A stretch of DNA of 64,000 nt from Conus ventricosus (lineage: Eukaryota > Mollusca > Gastropoda > Neogastropoda > Conidae): positions 14,660,556 through 14,724,555 of the forward strand of contig CM031628.1 of the NCBI GenBank assembly GCA_018398815.1. The letters are read 5' to 3'. Below are positions 33,016 through 43,998 of this stretch, in pieces. A program made the translations under genes and the position numbers. Below the pieces are notes generated by a model. It made no database searches and was not told where the DNA came from. It saw only the letters and a list, made by a program, of their open reading frames with translations. Positions within the stretch are counted from its first letter, which is position 1; each line of letters starts with the position of its first letter.

Positions 33016-33872
33016 ATGTCGCGTGGGCCAGAAGAACCAGGAGTTACATTGGCGCCTGTAAGGTGTATAACCTTAGAATTAAAAGACCTTGCAGACGTTG
33101 CGGACTTTGAACAGAATGGTGAGATAGGCGCTTTGTATGGTTTTGAGTACACTAAAGATGTGATTATAAACGCAAAGAGGTTGGCGACAACAAAAAGTTT
33201 CCTAAACTAGAACAACTGCGCAATGTAGAAGCAAATAATGCTGGCCAGTATGAATATAAAATAGTTCGAAAACCTGACCTCAAATGGCACTTAGAACCAT
33301 ATTTAGAATGGGAAATAAAATTTGAATTCATAAGCCCATTTACATTTTTTAGCCGTCAAAAAAGTTTCAGAAAAGCATTCAACTCTGGCCCTTTACATGT
33401 AAGTCTTATGCCGGACGACAATAGTCGGAAAGAAATTGAAATAACGCCGTATGGGAAAAAACAGTACATCCTCCACAGAAAAGAAACAGTTGTAAAAAAA
33501 GCTTCTACAAAATTACAGTTCTTTCCAAGCAGAAAATTAGGAGACACGTTCACAATAATATTTGAAATTTCTGTCTTTAAAGATGTGGAGAGGGATGGGG
33601 TTGTGGGCGTTAGTGACGACCTTATAAAAGGAATTAATATTAGCTGGCAAAACTTAGACGTTAAACGTCTTAACGTTACCATCGTCGTTCTTCACAATGG
33701 TGAGGATATTAAGGTTATAACAACAAGCAACAAAATTACTGTTGACTTAAATAGAAACAATCTTACAGAACTGAATTGGATTAATCTTACACATTTAGGC
33801 CTTATAGGGTTTTATTATACTGAACAAGTTTTGACAGAGAGTATGATAAAAATAATAACTGGATTAGATTAA
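33016..33872 (+). CDS. Conserved Polinton protein, possible minor capsid
   Basis: ATG 33,016 (MSRGPEEPGVTLAPVR) to TAA 33,872, about 285 codons with a single break near 33,195. Alternating beta strands in the C-terminal half (LGDTFTIIFEISVF, LNVTIVVLHNGEDIKV) end in FYYTEQVLTES. It is the neighbour of the ATPase gene, 16 bp upstream. A virion protein is likely; identity is not recognised. Confidence 0.55.
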
Positions 33873-33888
33873 ATTCTGTTATAAAACT

Positions 33889-34500
33889 ATGGAGCAGTTA
33901 AACTTTATGACAAAAACTCCTCATTGCTCATTGATTTGTGGGCAGACTGGTTGTGGAAAAACAATATTTATCCTCGACCTGTTACAAACAGTTTATCGTT
34001 ATAATTTTGATCATATTGTGGTTTTCTGTCCAACGCTTAAATGGAACAAAGCATGTCATGATAGAAGGTTTATATGGACAGATGATGACATATATTTAGT
34101 TGATCCTAGCAATAAACTGAGTGAGTGTTTAGAACAGTTTTATAGACTGTTTGAAGGAACGCAGACGCTATTTATTATAGATGACTGTTCGGCAGAAAGA
34201 GACATAGTTAAAAAAAGAAATACTTTGTCAAAACTGGCTTTCAGTGGAAGACATGCCAGGATAAGTGTGTGGATTTTATGCCAAAAATATAACTCAGTTT
34301 TAAAAGACTTTAGAGAACAGTTAAAGACTGTAGTGTTATTTCACATGAAAGACAGAGACTCATTTGAAGAATGTTTGCCCGAAAATGATGTTATTGAAAA
34401 TGATCAGGAAAAACATAGGATTAAACAAAAACTGAAATCTGAAAAGTTTAGTAAATTAGTATTGAAAACGGATAGCCCTACACAGTATGTCTGTTTGTAG
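33889..34500 (+). CDS. ATP: A32-like packaging ATPase, intact
   Basis: 203-residue P-loop ATPase of the A32/FtsK-HerA type that pumps DNA into capsids in related viruses. Walker A is GQTGCGKT (about residues 18-25), Walker B is LFIIDD (about 91-96). Downstream, SKLAFSGRHARISVWILCQ is the sensor-like Arg/Gln region. It is the only long gene of element 1 with an unbroken frame. The last ~50 codons lie inside the terminal inverted repeat, and the stop is 38 bp from the terminal hairpin. The copy in element 2 differs by few substitutions. Confidence 0.93.
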   Translation: MEQLNFMTKTPHCSLICGQTGCGKTIFILDLLQTVYRYNFDHIVVFCPTLKWNKACHDRRFIWTDDDIYLVDPSNKLSECLEQFYRLFEGTQTLFIIDDCSAERDIVKKRNTLSKLAFSGRHARISVWILCQKYNSVLKDFREQLKTVVLFHMKDRDSFEECLPENDVIENDQEKHRIKQKLKSEKFSKLVLKTDSPTQYVCL

Positions 34501-34629
34501 ATAATCGTTATTTTTTGGTTATTGAAGTCTTACTTGTCAGAGAACTAATAAATGCCGATTTCTATCTCAAAAATGCCCGAAACTTGTTGAGGGCATTTTT
34601 GAGATAGAATCGGCATTTATTAGTTCTCT
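34360..34629. repeat. Right terminal inverted repeat of element 1
   Basis: Reverse-complement match to the left end. It includes the outer 91-bp hairpin (34,539-34,629) and, further in, the 3' coding end of the ATPase gene. Hairpin orientation is flipped relative to the left end, as expected for an inverted repeat whose unit is itself a palindrome with an asymmetric loop. Confidence 0.9.
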
Positions 34630-35397
34630 ATGCCTCATGCTGTACAGTGGTGAATGTTGTATGCCTCACGCCGTACAGTGGTGAATGTTGTATGCCTCAC
34701 GCCGTACAGTGGTGAATTTGTATGCCTCACGCTGTACAGTGGTGAATGTTGTATGCCTCATGCTGTACAGTGGTGAATGTTGTATGCCTCACGCCGTACA
34801 GTGGTGAATGTTGTATGCCTCACGCCGTACAGTGGTGAATGTTGTATGCCTCAAACTGCACAGTGGTGAATGTTGTATGCCTCATGCTGTACAGTGGTGA
34901 ATGTTGTATGCCTCACGCCGTACAGTGGTGAATTTGTATGCCTCACGCTGTACAGTGGTGAATGTTGTATGCCTCATGCTGTACAGTGGTGAATGTTGTA
35001 TGCCTCACGCCGTACAGTGGTGAATGTTGTATGCCTCACGCCGTACAGTGGTGAATGTTGTATGCCTCAAACTGCACAGTGGTGAATGTTGTATGCCTCA
35101 TGCTGTACAGTGGTGAATGTTGTATGCCTCATGCTGTACAGTGGTGAATGTTGTATGCCTCACGCCGTACAGTGGTGAATGTTGTATGCCTCACGCCGTA
35201 CAGTGGTGAATTTTGTATGCCTCACGCCGTACAGTGGTGAATGTTGTATGCCTCGCGCCGTACAGTGGTGAATGTTGTATGCCTCACGCCGTACAGTGGT
35301 GAATGTTGTATGCCTCACGCCGTACAGTGGTGAATGTTGTATGCCTCACGCCGTACAGTGGTGAATGTTGTATGCCTCATACTGTACAGTGGTGAAT
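34630..35397. repeat. 31-bp satellite with 216-bp higher-order repeat
   Basis: About 25 copies of GTATGCCTCACGCCGTACAG plus TGGTGAATGTT. Variant monomers (TGAATTTGTATG, and the AAACTGCACAG monomer) recur 216 bp apart (34,712/34,928 and 34,854/35,070), showing a seven-monomer higher-order unit duplicated once. This array is the insertion site of Polinton 1. Confidence 0.92.
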
Positions 35398-35882
35398 TTT
35401 TCTGCTTCACACTGTATATTGTGGTGTGCCTGTGACTTTTTTTTCTTTTTTTTTTCTTTCCCCTCCACCGCCTTTACAAGGTTTTTTTTATGTCGTTATT
35501 TCTTCCTTTTATTATTTTTTTTTAACTTTTGGCTTTTTCTCGGTAAAGGCGGTCCTTTTTCTTTTTCTTCCCTTCAACTCTCACGCACTGTGTGAGTCTG
35601 TATGTTGTATTGCTATCAATGGACATTATTTTGCTGATTTTAATGTTTTGGCGTTTGTTACAGCGCGTCAGGGTTTATTTTTGTATTAGTATTTGGTGTT
35701 GTGACACTTTCACACTGTGTGTAACAAAAAGATACAAGGGTTACAAAAAAAAAGAGAAAAAAAAGGAAGAAAGAAAGGCCTGGACATCTTCAGGGAACGA
35801 TCCCTGAAACGAAAGACGAAAATAAGTATGCAAGGATGATACCAGAAGTGCGCAAAGGAGAGAACGGAGGAATAAAAAATGA

Positions 35883-35957
<75 letters not shown>

Positions 35958-36624
35958 CTCTCTCTCTCTCTCTAAACAAAGATGGCTTCCATTACTCACA
36001 CGTTTGGTGGCAGAACCACACGCTGTACGACAGCAGCAGCAGAAGAAGCAAAAGGCGTCCAGAAAAATGCATGGCGAACAGTTCTACAGACCACAAACAT
36101 ACCCCGTGATTGGAGAACAACACAACGCAGTCTGCACAAAAACACCATGAACGCCTTTCTACAGCATGGCGACGATCAACGTACACTCCGAACTGGTATA
36201 AAGACACAGCTACCGTATGTATACACACGCTAGGCATGCGGGAAGATTTTCATGTATTGTTCAACAGAAGCTGAAACAACGGAAACATGGGAAAGTTGAA
36301 TGTTGCCTTAAATAAAGGCAGGAAGTATCACAAGGATAATACTCTATGGTCTACTTTAAAATGAACCACACATCTGTTTTACGGACACAATTACAGTGAA
36401 CCCTAATTTGCTCCTGCATAGACGTGTGATTGTAATCTGACTTAATGAATGATCTATTGTACTGGATCCACTGTCGATTAGATTTGCACTGTGCTCCAAC
36501 AACAAGAGCGGTGACAATGCTGATGGTGAAGAAACAGTGATGATAGCAGTAATAATGATGATCACGTGAGGAGGAGGGGAAGGATATGATGATGACGATA
36601 ATTGTGATGTGATGATGTTGATGT

Positions 36625-36656
<32 letters not shown>

Positions 36657-36720
36657 TAATAGTGATATGATGCTGCTGCTGCTGCTGATGATGATATGAG
36701 CAGAGGAGGACGACGATAAT
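35398..36720. other. Non-coding stretch with (GA)n
   Basis: No recognisable gene. A (GA)n run lies at about 35,884-35,954 followed by a short CT run, forming an inverted GA/TC pair, and a (GAT)n tract is near 36,620-36,655. Open frames here are driven by the repeats. Confidence 0.75.
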
Positions 36721-36950
36721 ATCATGATGATGTTTATAGTGATATGATGATGATGTTTATAGTGATATGATGATGATGATGTTTATAGTGATATGATGAT
36801 GATGTTTATAGTGATATGATGATGATGGTTATAGTGATATGATGATGATGTTTATAGTGATATGATGATGATGATGTTTATAGTGATATGATGATGATGT
36901 TTATAGTGATATGATGATGATGTTTATAGTGATATGATGATGGTGATATG
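36720..36950. repeat. ~25-28 bp minisatellite
   Basis: The unit is GATGATGATGTTTATAGTGA plus TAT, about nine copies varying by GAT insertions. Confidence 0.92.
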
Positions 36951-37535
36951 AGAAGGAGGATGAGGATGAGGAGAACGATTTCGACGGTTTGCTTCTTTCT
37001 CACAGTCGTGACAATCAACATCTTCATTATCATCATTATCATCAACATCGTCGTCACAGTCCTCGTCGTGTAGGCTGTTTCCCCATCTTACACACTCATT
37101 ATGTCGCTGATTTTTTTTATTTTCATACAATCCGAAAGAAAGTTATATTTTTAGCCCGTCATTTTTCGCCCATTTTTCGCCAATGAAGAAGAGGAAGAGG
37201 AAGAGGAGGAGGAGGAGGAGGAGATGGAGGAAGAAGAGGAGGGGGTACTACTAACAGACGGACTCCCTTTGTCACTATCCTCAGTTCATCCAGATTTAAA
37301 TGTCTCAAGCTTCACTTTGTATTAGTTAAGTTTTATATGACGTTTGTTTAGCAAATGAGGCATGCACAGAGTATGTAACGAATGTGGAGGTCTCTTAAAA
37401 GTATCAGAATAAAGCAGAATTCTTTCACTCCCATCCTTATTTTTATGTTCTTAGCTGGTGCAACTTCTAGGTTAATATGATTATATATTGGTCATGAAAG
37501 TGTGAGATGATGACGATGATGGTGTGTGTGATGTG

Positions 37536-37614
<79 letters not shown>

Positions 37615-37740
37615 TTCTTCTTCCAGTAATGTTCAGCGGTCATCAGGTTGACCATTATTAACATACTAGTGGCGAAGCGCGAGTGTGTGCAGAAAATTTT
37701 GAAGCGGGGAGGGAGTAGGTGGGGGCAGGGTTGAGCTGGG
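36951..37740. other. Low-complexity DNA with (GT)n and purine runs
   Basis: GGAAGA-type purine tract at about 37,183-37,245, (GT)n at about 37,538-37,612. No gene was seen. Confidence 0.8.
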
Positions 37741-37835
37741 GGGAATGGATGGGGGCAGGGAGGGGGAGGGGGGGCAGGGGGGGGGAGGAGAGGGGGCAGG
37801 GGGGGGGAGGAGAGGGGGCAGGGGGGGGGGAGAGG
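37740..37835 (+). repeat. G-rich tract (GGGGGAGGAGAGGGGGCAGG)n
   Basis: Tandem units of about 20-22 bp packed with G4-G9 runs, directly after the stop of the LINE (which is on the minus strand). Strong G-quadruplex potential on the plus strand. Confidence 0.9.
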
Positions 37836-37841
37836 CGGGTT

Positions 37842-39903
37842 CTACTGTGCCTGGAGGGCCCTCAATGCCCTCGAGCAGAAGGCATTATGGGAGGGGGCCT
37901 CGACAACATCAGCTGGGAGGGAGTTCCAGTCGACAACGGTCCTCGGGAAAAAGGAGAACTTCCTGTAGTCAGTGCGGCACTGGAATCGTCGTAGTTGGTA
38001 GTTGTGGTTGCTGCGACGACCACTTCGAGGCTGTTGCTTGAGGTCGGTGCGGGAGACGCAAGTTTGATCGTTGATGATCTTGTGGAGCATTGCAAGTCTG
38101 GCGCAGCGACGTCGTTGTTGAAGCGCGGGCCACTCGAGTAGCGTCATCATGTCTGAGACACTGGAAGTGTTGTGGTAGCGGCTGGTGACAAATCTGGCAG
38201 CTCTTCGCTGGACTTTCTCGAGGGTTTTGGTGAGATCGTCGGTGTGTGGGTCCCATACAGAGCAAGCATACTCCACAATCGGACGAACCATTGCTTTGTA
38301 GGCTAGCTCTTTGGTACGGCTGGAGCACACCTTCAAGTTCCTTCTCAGAAATCCCAGTGTCTTGTTAGCCTTAGCACAGATGTTCTCTATGTGTTTTGTG
38401 AAGTCCAGCTTTGTTTCCAGTATGACCCCAAGGTACTTTGTGGAGGTGACTCCCACCAGTGTCTGGCCGTGGAGGGTGTAATTTGAGAGAACGGGGGAGT
38501 GGCTTCTGGTGAAGGACAGTACACAGCACTTGTCTGGGTGGAAGGCCATGTCCCATTCTCTCTCCCATTGTTCCAGACGCTGGAAGTCCTCCTGGAGCTT
38601 GGCTGGGTCTTCTGCACAGGTGATGAACCTGTAGACAGCTGTATCATCGGCAAAGAAGATGGGGAAGAGATTTTGGAGGGGAGGTCGTTGATGTAGCACA
38701 GGAAGCGGCATGGTCCCAGGACGGAGCCCTGGGGGACACCGGTCTTCACGTCAACATAGCCGGATCGGGCACCATCCACCACAACGGACTGATGGGGGCT
38801 ACTTCCCTAGCAAGTTCTTTGAGGACCCGGGGTGTAAGACCATCCGGACCTGTGGCTTTGTGGGGGTTGAGGTTTGTCAGAAGTTTCTCTACACCATGGA
38901 CGTTGATGGAAATTTCATCCATGGCTGTGTAGTCGTCAGGGGAGTCAGGCATTGTGCATTTTGACCTGAATTCTGCCTCAGGGTACAGTACCCTCGCTGA
39001 ATGCCTTGAAAAACTGATCGTTTAACGCTTCAGCTTTGAATCCGGGGCCGGTTATGAGTTTTCCATTTGATTTGAGAGCTGCGACACTGGAACTATTTGA
39101 GCGCTGGTGCTTGATGTAGGTGAACAGCTTCTTGGGGTGGGGTTTGGAGTGGTCTTGGGGTTTGGAGTCATTTTCAGAGGTGGGGGGTGGGGGGGGGTGA
39201 AGAAATTTTCCTGGTATCGCCAGTATGACCGGCGCATTTCTCTGTGGATTTCTCTGTTCAGGCTATTGATCTCTTTGTTTTGTGTGGGGTCGCCAGATTT
39301 TTTCCATTTTCTGTACAGTCTGTCTCTTTTGCGTATGATTTTCTTTATTTCGTAGGTAATCCAGGGGTAAGAGGATTTCAGTCGAGGTGTTTTGGTGGGT
39401 ATGTGTTTCTTCATGCTGTCCTGGAGTGCTGACTTGAAGTGTTGCCAGAGGTCTTCTGTAGGCTTGTCCTCAGTCTCCCTGAGTTCCTCCTGGAGATCAG
39501 TCATGTCCTGTTTCATGGCCTCCCAGTTGGCTCGATTGTAGAGGAGGATGGGGCGAGCTATGTTCTTCATGGTCTCTGGCCTGGTGATGTACTCAAAGTA
39601 CACGACACGGTGGTCGGAGAGGCCAGGTATCACTTCGACTCGTGGGATCAGTGATGGGCGGTTGGTGAGGACAATATCAAGGACATTTCTTTGCCTGGTG
39701 GGTTCCTTGACAACTTGCTCCATGCCTGTGTCGCCCAGGAGGTCGACAAAGTCCTTGTGGAGGTGTGCGTAACTGAGTTTGGGTTTCATGATCATGTTTA
39801 CCCAGTTGTAGGACGAAAGATTGAAGTCGCCGGCAACAAGCAGTTGAGCATTTTTTATTGCTGCAGCCCTTCTGATGGAGGTTTCGAAATGGGCCAGTCC
39901 AGC

Positions 39904-39905
<2 letters not shown>
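37842..39905 (-). mobile_element. Non-LTR retrotransposon (LINE), truncated and internally deleted
   Basis: Minus strand, from upstream: the C-terminal part of an APE-type endonuclease (GDFNLSSYNW; LSDHRVVYFEY), a basic linker (KIIRKRDRLYRKWKK), the RT N-terminal KATGPDGLTPRVLKELA, then VKTGVPQGSVLGP, FADDTAVYRF, KYLGVILETKLDFTKHI, RPIVEYACSVWDPHT and a C-terminal domain ending at a TGA at 37,842. At about 38,790 the sequence jumps from the RT N-terminal region to VVVDGARSGY, so roughly 100-130 residues including palm motif A are missing. The 5' end is lost in the microsatellite at 39,905. Motifs fit the Jockey/CR1 range. Confidence 0.9.
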
Positions 39906-39949
<44 letters not shown>

Positions 39950-39979
39950 GTGGTGTGTGTGTGTGTGTGTGTGTGTGTG

Positions 39980-40026
<47 letters not shown>

Positions 40027-40052
40027 TGCGTGCGTGCGTGTGTGTGTATGTG
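39905..40052. repeat. (GT)n and (GA)n microsatellites at LINE 5' truncation
   Basis: GT runs at 39,906-39,980, GA run at 39,984-40,024, then GCGT units. The LINE reading frame ends here on its 5' side. Confidence 0.95.
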
Positions 40053-40597
40053 TGTCTATGTGAAGTGGGGAGTGTTTCTGGGACATTCTCATCATATTTT
40101 TGTCCAAATGCTCCAAATTTTGGACGTCTCAGTCCTTGAAGAATTTTGAGAAAACCCCCTCTGATATTTCTCTTTCCAAAATTCATTTTAATTGCCTGAA
40201 AATTCGTTTGAAATTCCGTTTCTATTATGATTATTTTTTCCAAAAGAATTCCAAATTCTGGAATTAAGTAGCTCAGTACGAGTTGTAAGCGAACTGACTG
40301 TGGAGTTTACAGCTGTCAAGAGCTTTCTTGTTACACAGCGTCACAGATGGTAGATAAACTTAAATTTTGTATTCTGAGTGTTCGGGACTGCACATCTTAA
40401 TTTTACAAGCATTGGGAAAAGAGTAACAATGTATTTTGCCACTATTCTTCTGCAGCTTGTTTTGAGCATTGGCTCTTAAGACCATTTTGTAATCTCATGT
40501 GCAGCGTCAATATACGCTTGCAAAAAAACAAAATCAATCTTTTGAAAGTGGCAAGGTTAAATTTACGGCACACCGATTATTTGTCTAACTATACAGG
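40053..40597. other. No gene recognised
   Basis: A/T-rich DNA without a convincing ORF or repeat structure. Confidence 0.5.
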
Positions 40598-40599
40598 CA

Positions 40600-40688
<89 letters not shown>

Positions 40689-40938
40689 ACACTCGCTCGC
40701 ACGCACGCACGCGCACGCACGGACGCACCCTGCTCACACTGCATCCACCCAACAATCCACACCCCTGACCCTCTTTTGCCCCCCCCCCCCCCCCAATGCA
40801 AACACAGACAACGGATAACATTTGTAACACGAAACCAGAGATTGGAAAGGGGTTAGGCCGCACACAGAAAGAAAGAGCCATGTAGGAGCTTACCTTCACT
40901 AATTTCTCACACGCGTGCAGGCACACACACACACACAC
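40598..40938. repeat. CA microsatellite region left of Polinton 2
   Basis: (CA)n at about 40,600-40,690, a C homopolymer at about 40,781-40,794, and a short (CA)n at 40,921-40,938 that abuts the left end of element 2. Confidence 0.9.
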
Positions 40939-41240
40939 AGAGAACAGTAATATGCCGACTCTAGGCCACTTTCGCCCTCAACCAGTTTTCGGGCGAAAGT
41001 GACCTAGAATCAGCATATTACTGTTCTCTGACAAGTAAGACTTCAATAACCAAAAATAACGACCCTACAAACAAACATACTGTGTAGGGTTATCCGTTTT
41101 CAAAACTAATTTACTAAACTTTTCAAATTTTAGTTTTTGCTTAATCCTATGTTTTCCTAATCATTTTCGCGCATACAGTCATTTTCAATAACATCATTTT
41201 TGCGGAGACAGTCACCAAACTAAGACTTGGCTGAGACACT
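40939..41240. repeat. Left terminal inverted repeat of element 2
   Basis: The outer 91 bp (40,939-41,029) is a hairpin with 39-bp arms (three mismatches) and loop TCAACCAGTTTTC. Most of the stem sequence differs from element 1, but length and fold are the same. The inner part (41,030-41,240) is nearly identical to element 1 and again carries the antisense ATPase 3' fragment. Confidence 0.9.
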
Positions 41241-41439
41241 GTGCGAACAGCCCTAATTAGAGGGCTTGGGGTTTGTGGCAGGCGTACCATGTACCGCGGC
41301 CCTGGGCGGATCCTATGGCCTGTAATTAGCTGACGCCATAAGGAAGGGCTGGCGGCACCTGGCCGTGTGGAGAAGGATTGCTTGTGATATTTTCTTTAGA
41401 CACGGAGCCATAGACATACGTGTTCTGCGTTTCACAAAA

Positions 41440-41482
41440 TACGTCGCGCACACACACACTCACGAACATGCATACACACACA

Positions 41483-41532
<50 letters not shown>

Positions 41533-41576
41533 CGTACACTCGTGGGCACACACAGACGCGTGCGCGCACGCATACA

Positions 41577-41655
<79 letters not shown>

Positions 41656-41664
41656 AGGCATGCG

Positions 41665-41754
<90 letters not shown>

Positions 41755-41773
41755 TGCGTACACTCGTAAAGCA

Positions 41774-41829
<56 letters not shown>

Positions 41830-41839
41830 CACGCACAAG

Positions 41840-41910
<71 letters not shown>

Positions 41911-41928
41911 GCACGCACGCACGCACAC

Positions 41929-41970
<42 letters not shown>

Positions 41971-42017
41971 CTCACGCACACACACAAACACACACAAACA
42001 CACACACACACACACAG
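41440..42017. repeat. Large CA microsatellite in element 2
   Basis: About 575 bp of CA repeats with interspersed CGCG and TACACTCGT interruptions, including a duplicated ACATGCGTACACTCGT block (about 41,528 and 41,752). Confidence 0.97.
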
Positions 42018-42099
42018 GCCAAAAAATCAATACTGCCGCACCTCCTCTATCCCTCTTCCCCCCTCCTCTTCACCCCTTCCTTCCTGCCTAGCATTACAT

Positions 42100-42326
42100 C
42101 AGCCTTCTAGAACGTCCTGTCCTACGCCAACACTCCCGCGCGGCGGCGCTGTTCCCCAGCCTGGCCAATCAGCGAGTTAAGCGTAGCCTTACGGCCGCTC
42201 ACGACTAGGTTAACCCACACATTCTTCCACTGACTGCCGGGCAAGCACGACGCGTTTTACTGTGCTGTGGGTGTGTAACCGGTTTACCAAAGAACAGAAT
42301 TGTGTATCTTAAAGGTTTGTTGGCTT
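42100..42326 (+). promoter_or_regulatory. Putative promoter of element-2 cassette, CCAAT box
   Basis: GC-rich DNA with GGCCAATCA at 42,163-42,171, in the same relative place as in element 1. Confidence 0.4.
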
Positions 42327-42550
42327 AAGGAAATGAAAACGTTGAAGGCAATATTGTTGACAAAGATACAGCCAGTTTTAATACGTGTTTGACTATTGAT
42401 GAGATGGTTCCTTATCTAATAAATGGCACTGCATTGTTGAAAGCCGGCCGAAGCACAACAAACCATCACGCGTTGATTGTTGGGAGCTGGCTTGAGACAG
42501 CTAAAGCCATGTTTAAAAAACATGGCGTTCATTTCTTAAGGCGGAGGTAA
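42327..42550 (+). CDS. Element-2 cassette gene exon, unknown protein
   Basis: One open frame of about 73 codons follows an in-frame stop (TAA at about 42,325) and ends at TAA near 42,550. It contains SFNTCLTIDEMVPYLINGTA and TTNHHALIVGSWLETAKAMF. There is no ATG near its start, while CTTAAG|GAAATG resembles a splice acceptor and GCGGAG|GTAAAC a donor, so it may be an internal exon. It is unrelated to the element-1 gene at 19,233-20,150 although it sits between the same flanking sequences. The function is unknown. Confidence 0.4.
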
Positions 42551-42744
42551 ACACGGCTGATTCGTATGCTAAAAACTTATATTTGAAACATTTTTGCTGT
42601 TCCCCCAAGTAAAAAATGTTCCCAGTTTGTATTAGACTTGATTGATTGTTAACTACAGATTCAGTGTTCATGTAGCAAGCTGATCTGTGTATTAAGATGT
42701 GTATACTTTTCTACTTTTCTAATTCTAACCAGTTCATCTGCCTT

Positions 42745-43300
42745 CAAGTGTGCCCTTATGCAACTGAATGGCGATTTTCGAATGTTCTGGCAAAACTAGA
42801 TAGGGCTAGGCAGACCTTAGTACATCTACCAGTATGGAGAGGAGTAGTGTGTAGCCAGCACTATCTTCATATAAAATGCTTCAAAAATACAATGACGGGT
42901 GTACTAACTACTGGCGATTCTCATAGCCTCCCCCTCGTCGCTCTCCCACCCTCCTCCCTCCCAGGCCTTGCTGAGCACTTCTTGCTCCTCGACGATTGGC
43001 TCCATTGATAGCGCTGTTCGCTAATTACTAAGTAGTCCAAACCCCGCACGCTGTTAGGCTGTATACGGCAGCCATCTTGCTGCTCTGACGTGGTTCTAAA
43101 TATAGTAACGATCATGCATGATCGGTAGCATCTTGCTAACCTACAACTTGCTGCTCTGCGTACGCGTAACCGCGCATGATCGGCAGCCATCTTGCTGCTC
43201 TGACGGGGTTCTAAATATAGTAACGATCATGCATGATCGGTAGCCATCTTGCCAACCTACCTGGCAAACATTTCTTCTGAAAACCTGCTTCAACGCCCTG
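42745..43300. other. Shared post-cassette segment with palindromes
   Basis: 42,750-42,920 matches element 1 at 20,400-20,570. Two perfect 16-bp palindromes CGATCATGCATGATCG at 43,109-43,124 and 43,224-43,239 each follow GGTTCTAAATATAGTAA or near variants. A ~115-bp duplication spans 43,080-43,260. Confidence 0.75.
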
Positions 43301-43329
43301 CACTTCACTTTTCCTACAAGCACTGTCCT

Positions 43330-43720
43330 GTCTATTGTGTGTTTGTTTGTTGTTTGTTTGTTTGTTTGTTTGTGTTTGTTTGTGTGTGTGTGTGTTTTGT
43401 CCTACCCCACGCACGCACGTCCCCCACCCCCACCCCACGCACGCACGTCCCCCCACCCCCCACCCCACGCACGCACGTCCCCCCCACCCCCACCCCCACC
43501 CCCTGTGTACACCACACACACACCTACCCCAAGTCGCCCAAGTTCTTAATTAAGTTTTTATTAAGTTCCCCAGTTCTTAATTAAGTTTTTAATTAAGTTA
43601 CTTCAAGTTCCTAATAAGTTCTTGATCAAGTAACTTCTAAGTTCTTGATTAAGTCACCTCAAGATCATAACTAAGTTGTCCTTTAAGTACAGCCAAGTTC
43701 TTATTCAAGTTATCTTATAA
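43330..43720. repeat. GT run, G-rich island and AAGTTCTTAA array (copy A)
   Basis: A GTTT/GT-rich run (43,337-43,397), G-rich island on the minus strand (43,405-43,502), then AAGTTCTTAATTAAG-type units to about 43,700. It is the counterpart of 20,780-21,215 and of 48,333-48,560. Confidence 0.85.
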
Positions 43721-43998
43721 TTATTAAAAAATACAAGCTATGTTTTTATCTTAAATAGTAGATGTCTAATATAGTACACACACGCCTCAAAAAACGCGTC
43801 ATCGTTGAGGATGTCTTGCTCAGCGTTCTCTGCATAGATCTTAATGAAGGTCTTACATCCTAAGCACGCATTGATTACAATTCTGGTCTATGGAAATGTC
43901 TTTTATAGACTCCATGTCTTTATTTATTGAATTATCATTTTATAATACGCCATGATCTATTTCTATTAAAAAAATTTTAAAATATTATTGCATTATAA

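Larger units (their letters stand above)
18064..34629. mobile_element. Polinton/Maverick element 1
   Basis: A 16.6-kb element with inverted termini beginning AGAGAAC and ending GTTCTCT. It carries the family's hallmark genes (rve integrase, protein-primed-type polymerase B, A32-like ATPase, capsid candidates). The flanks share ATGCC (18,059-18,063 and 34,630-34,634), or TATGCC if the terminal T is counted, consistent with the 5-6 bp target duplication of Polintons. Because the target is a tandem satellite, this is not decisive. Most genes have one to four single-base frame breaks, yet reading-frame content is otherwise well kept. Confidence 0.95.

Noticed and set aside
35836..36233. Frames around the GA tract at 35.9-36.2 kb
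   Set aside because: The long parts are Arg/Glu or Ser/Leu dinucleotide translations; the remaining ~80 codons show no recognisable motif.
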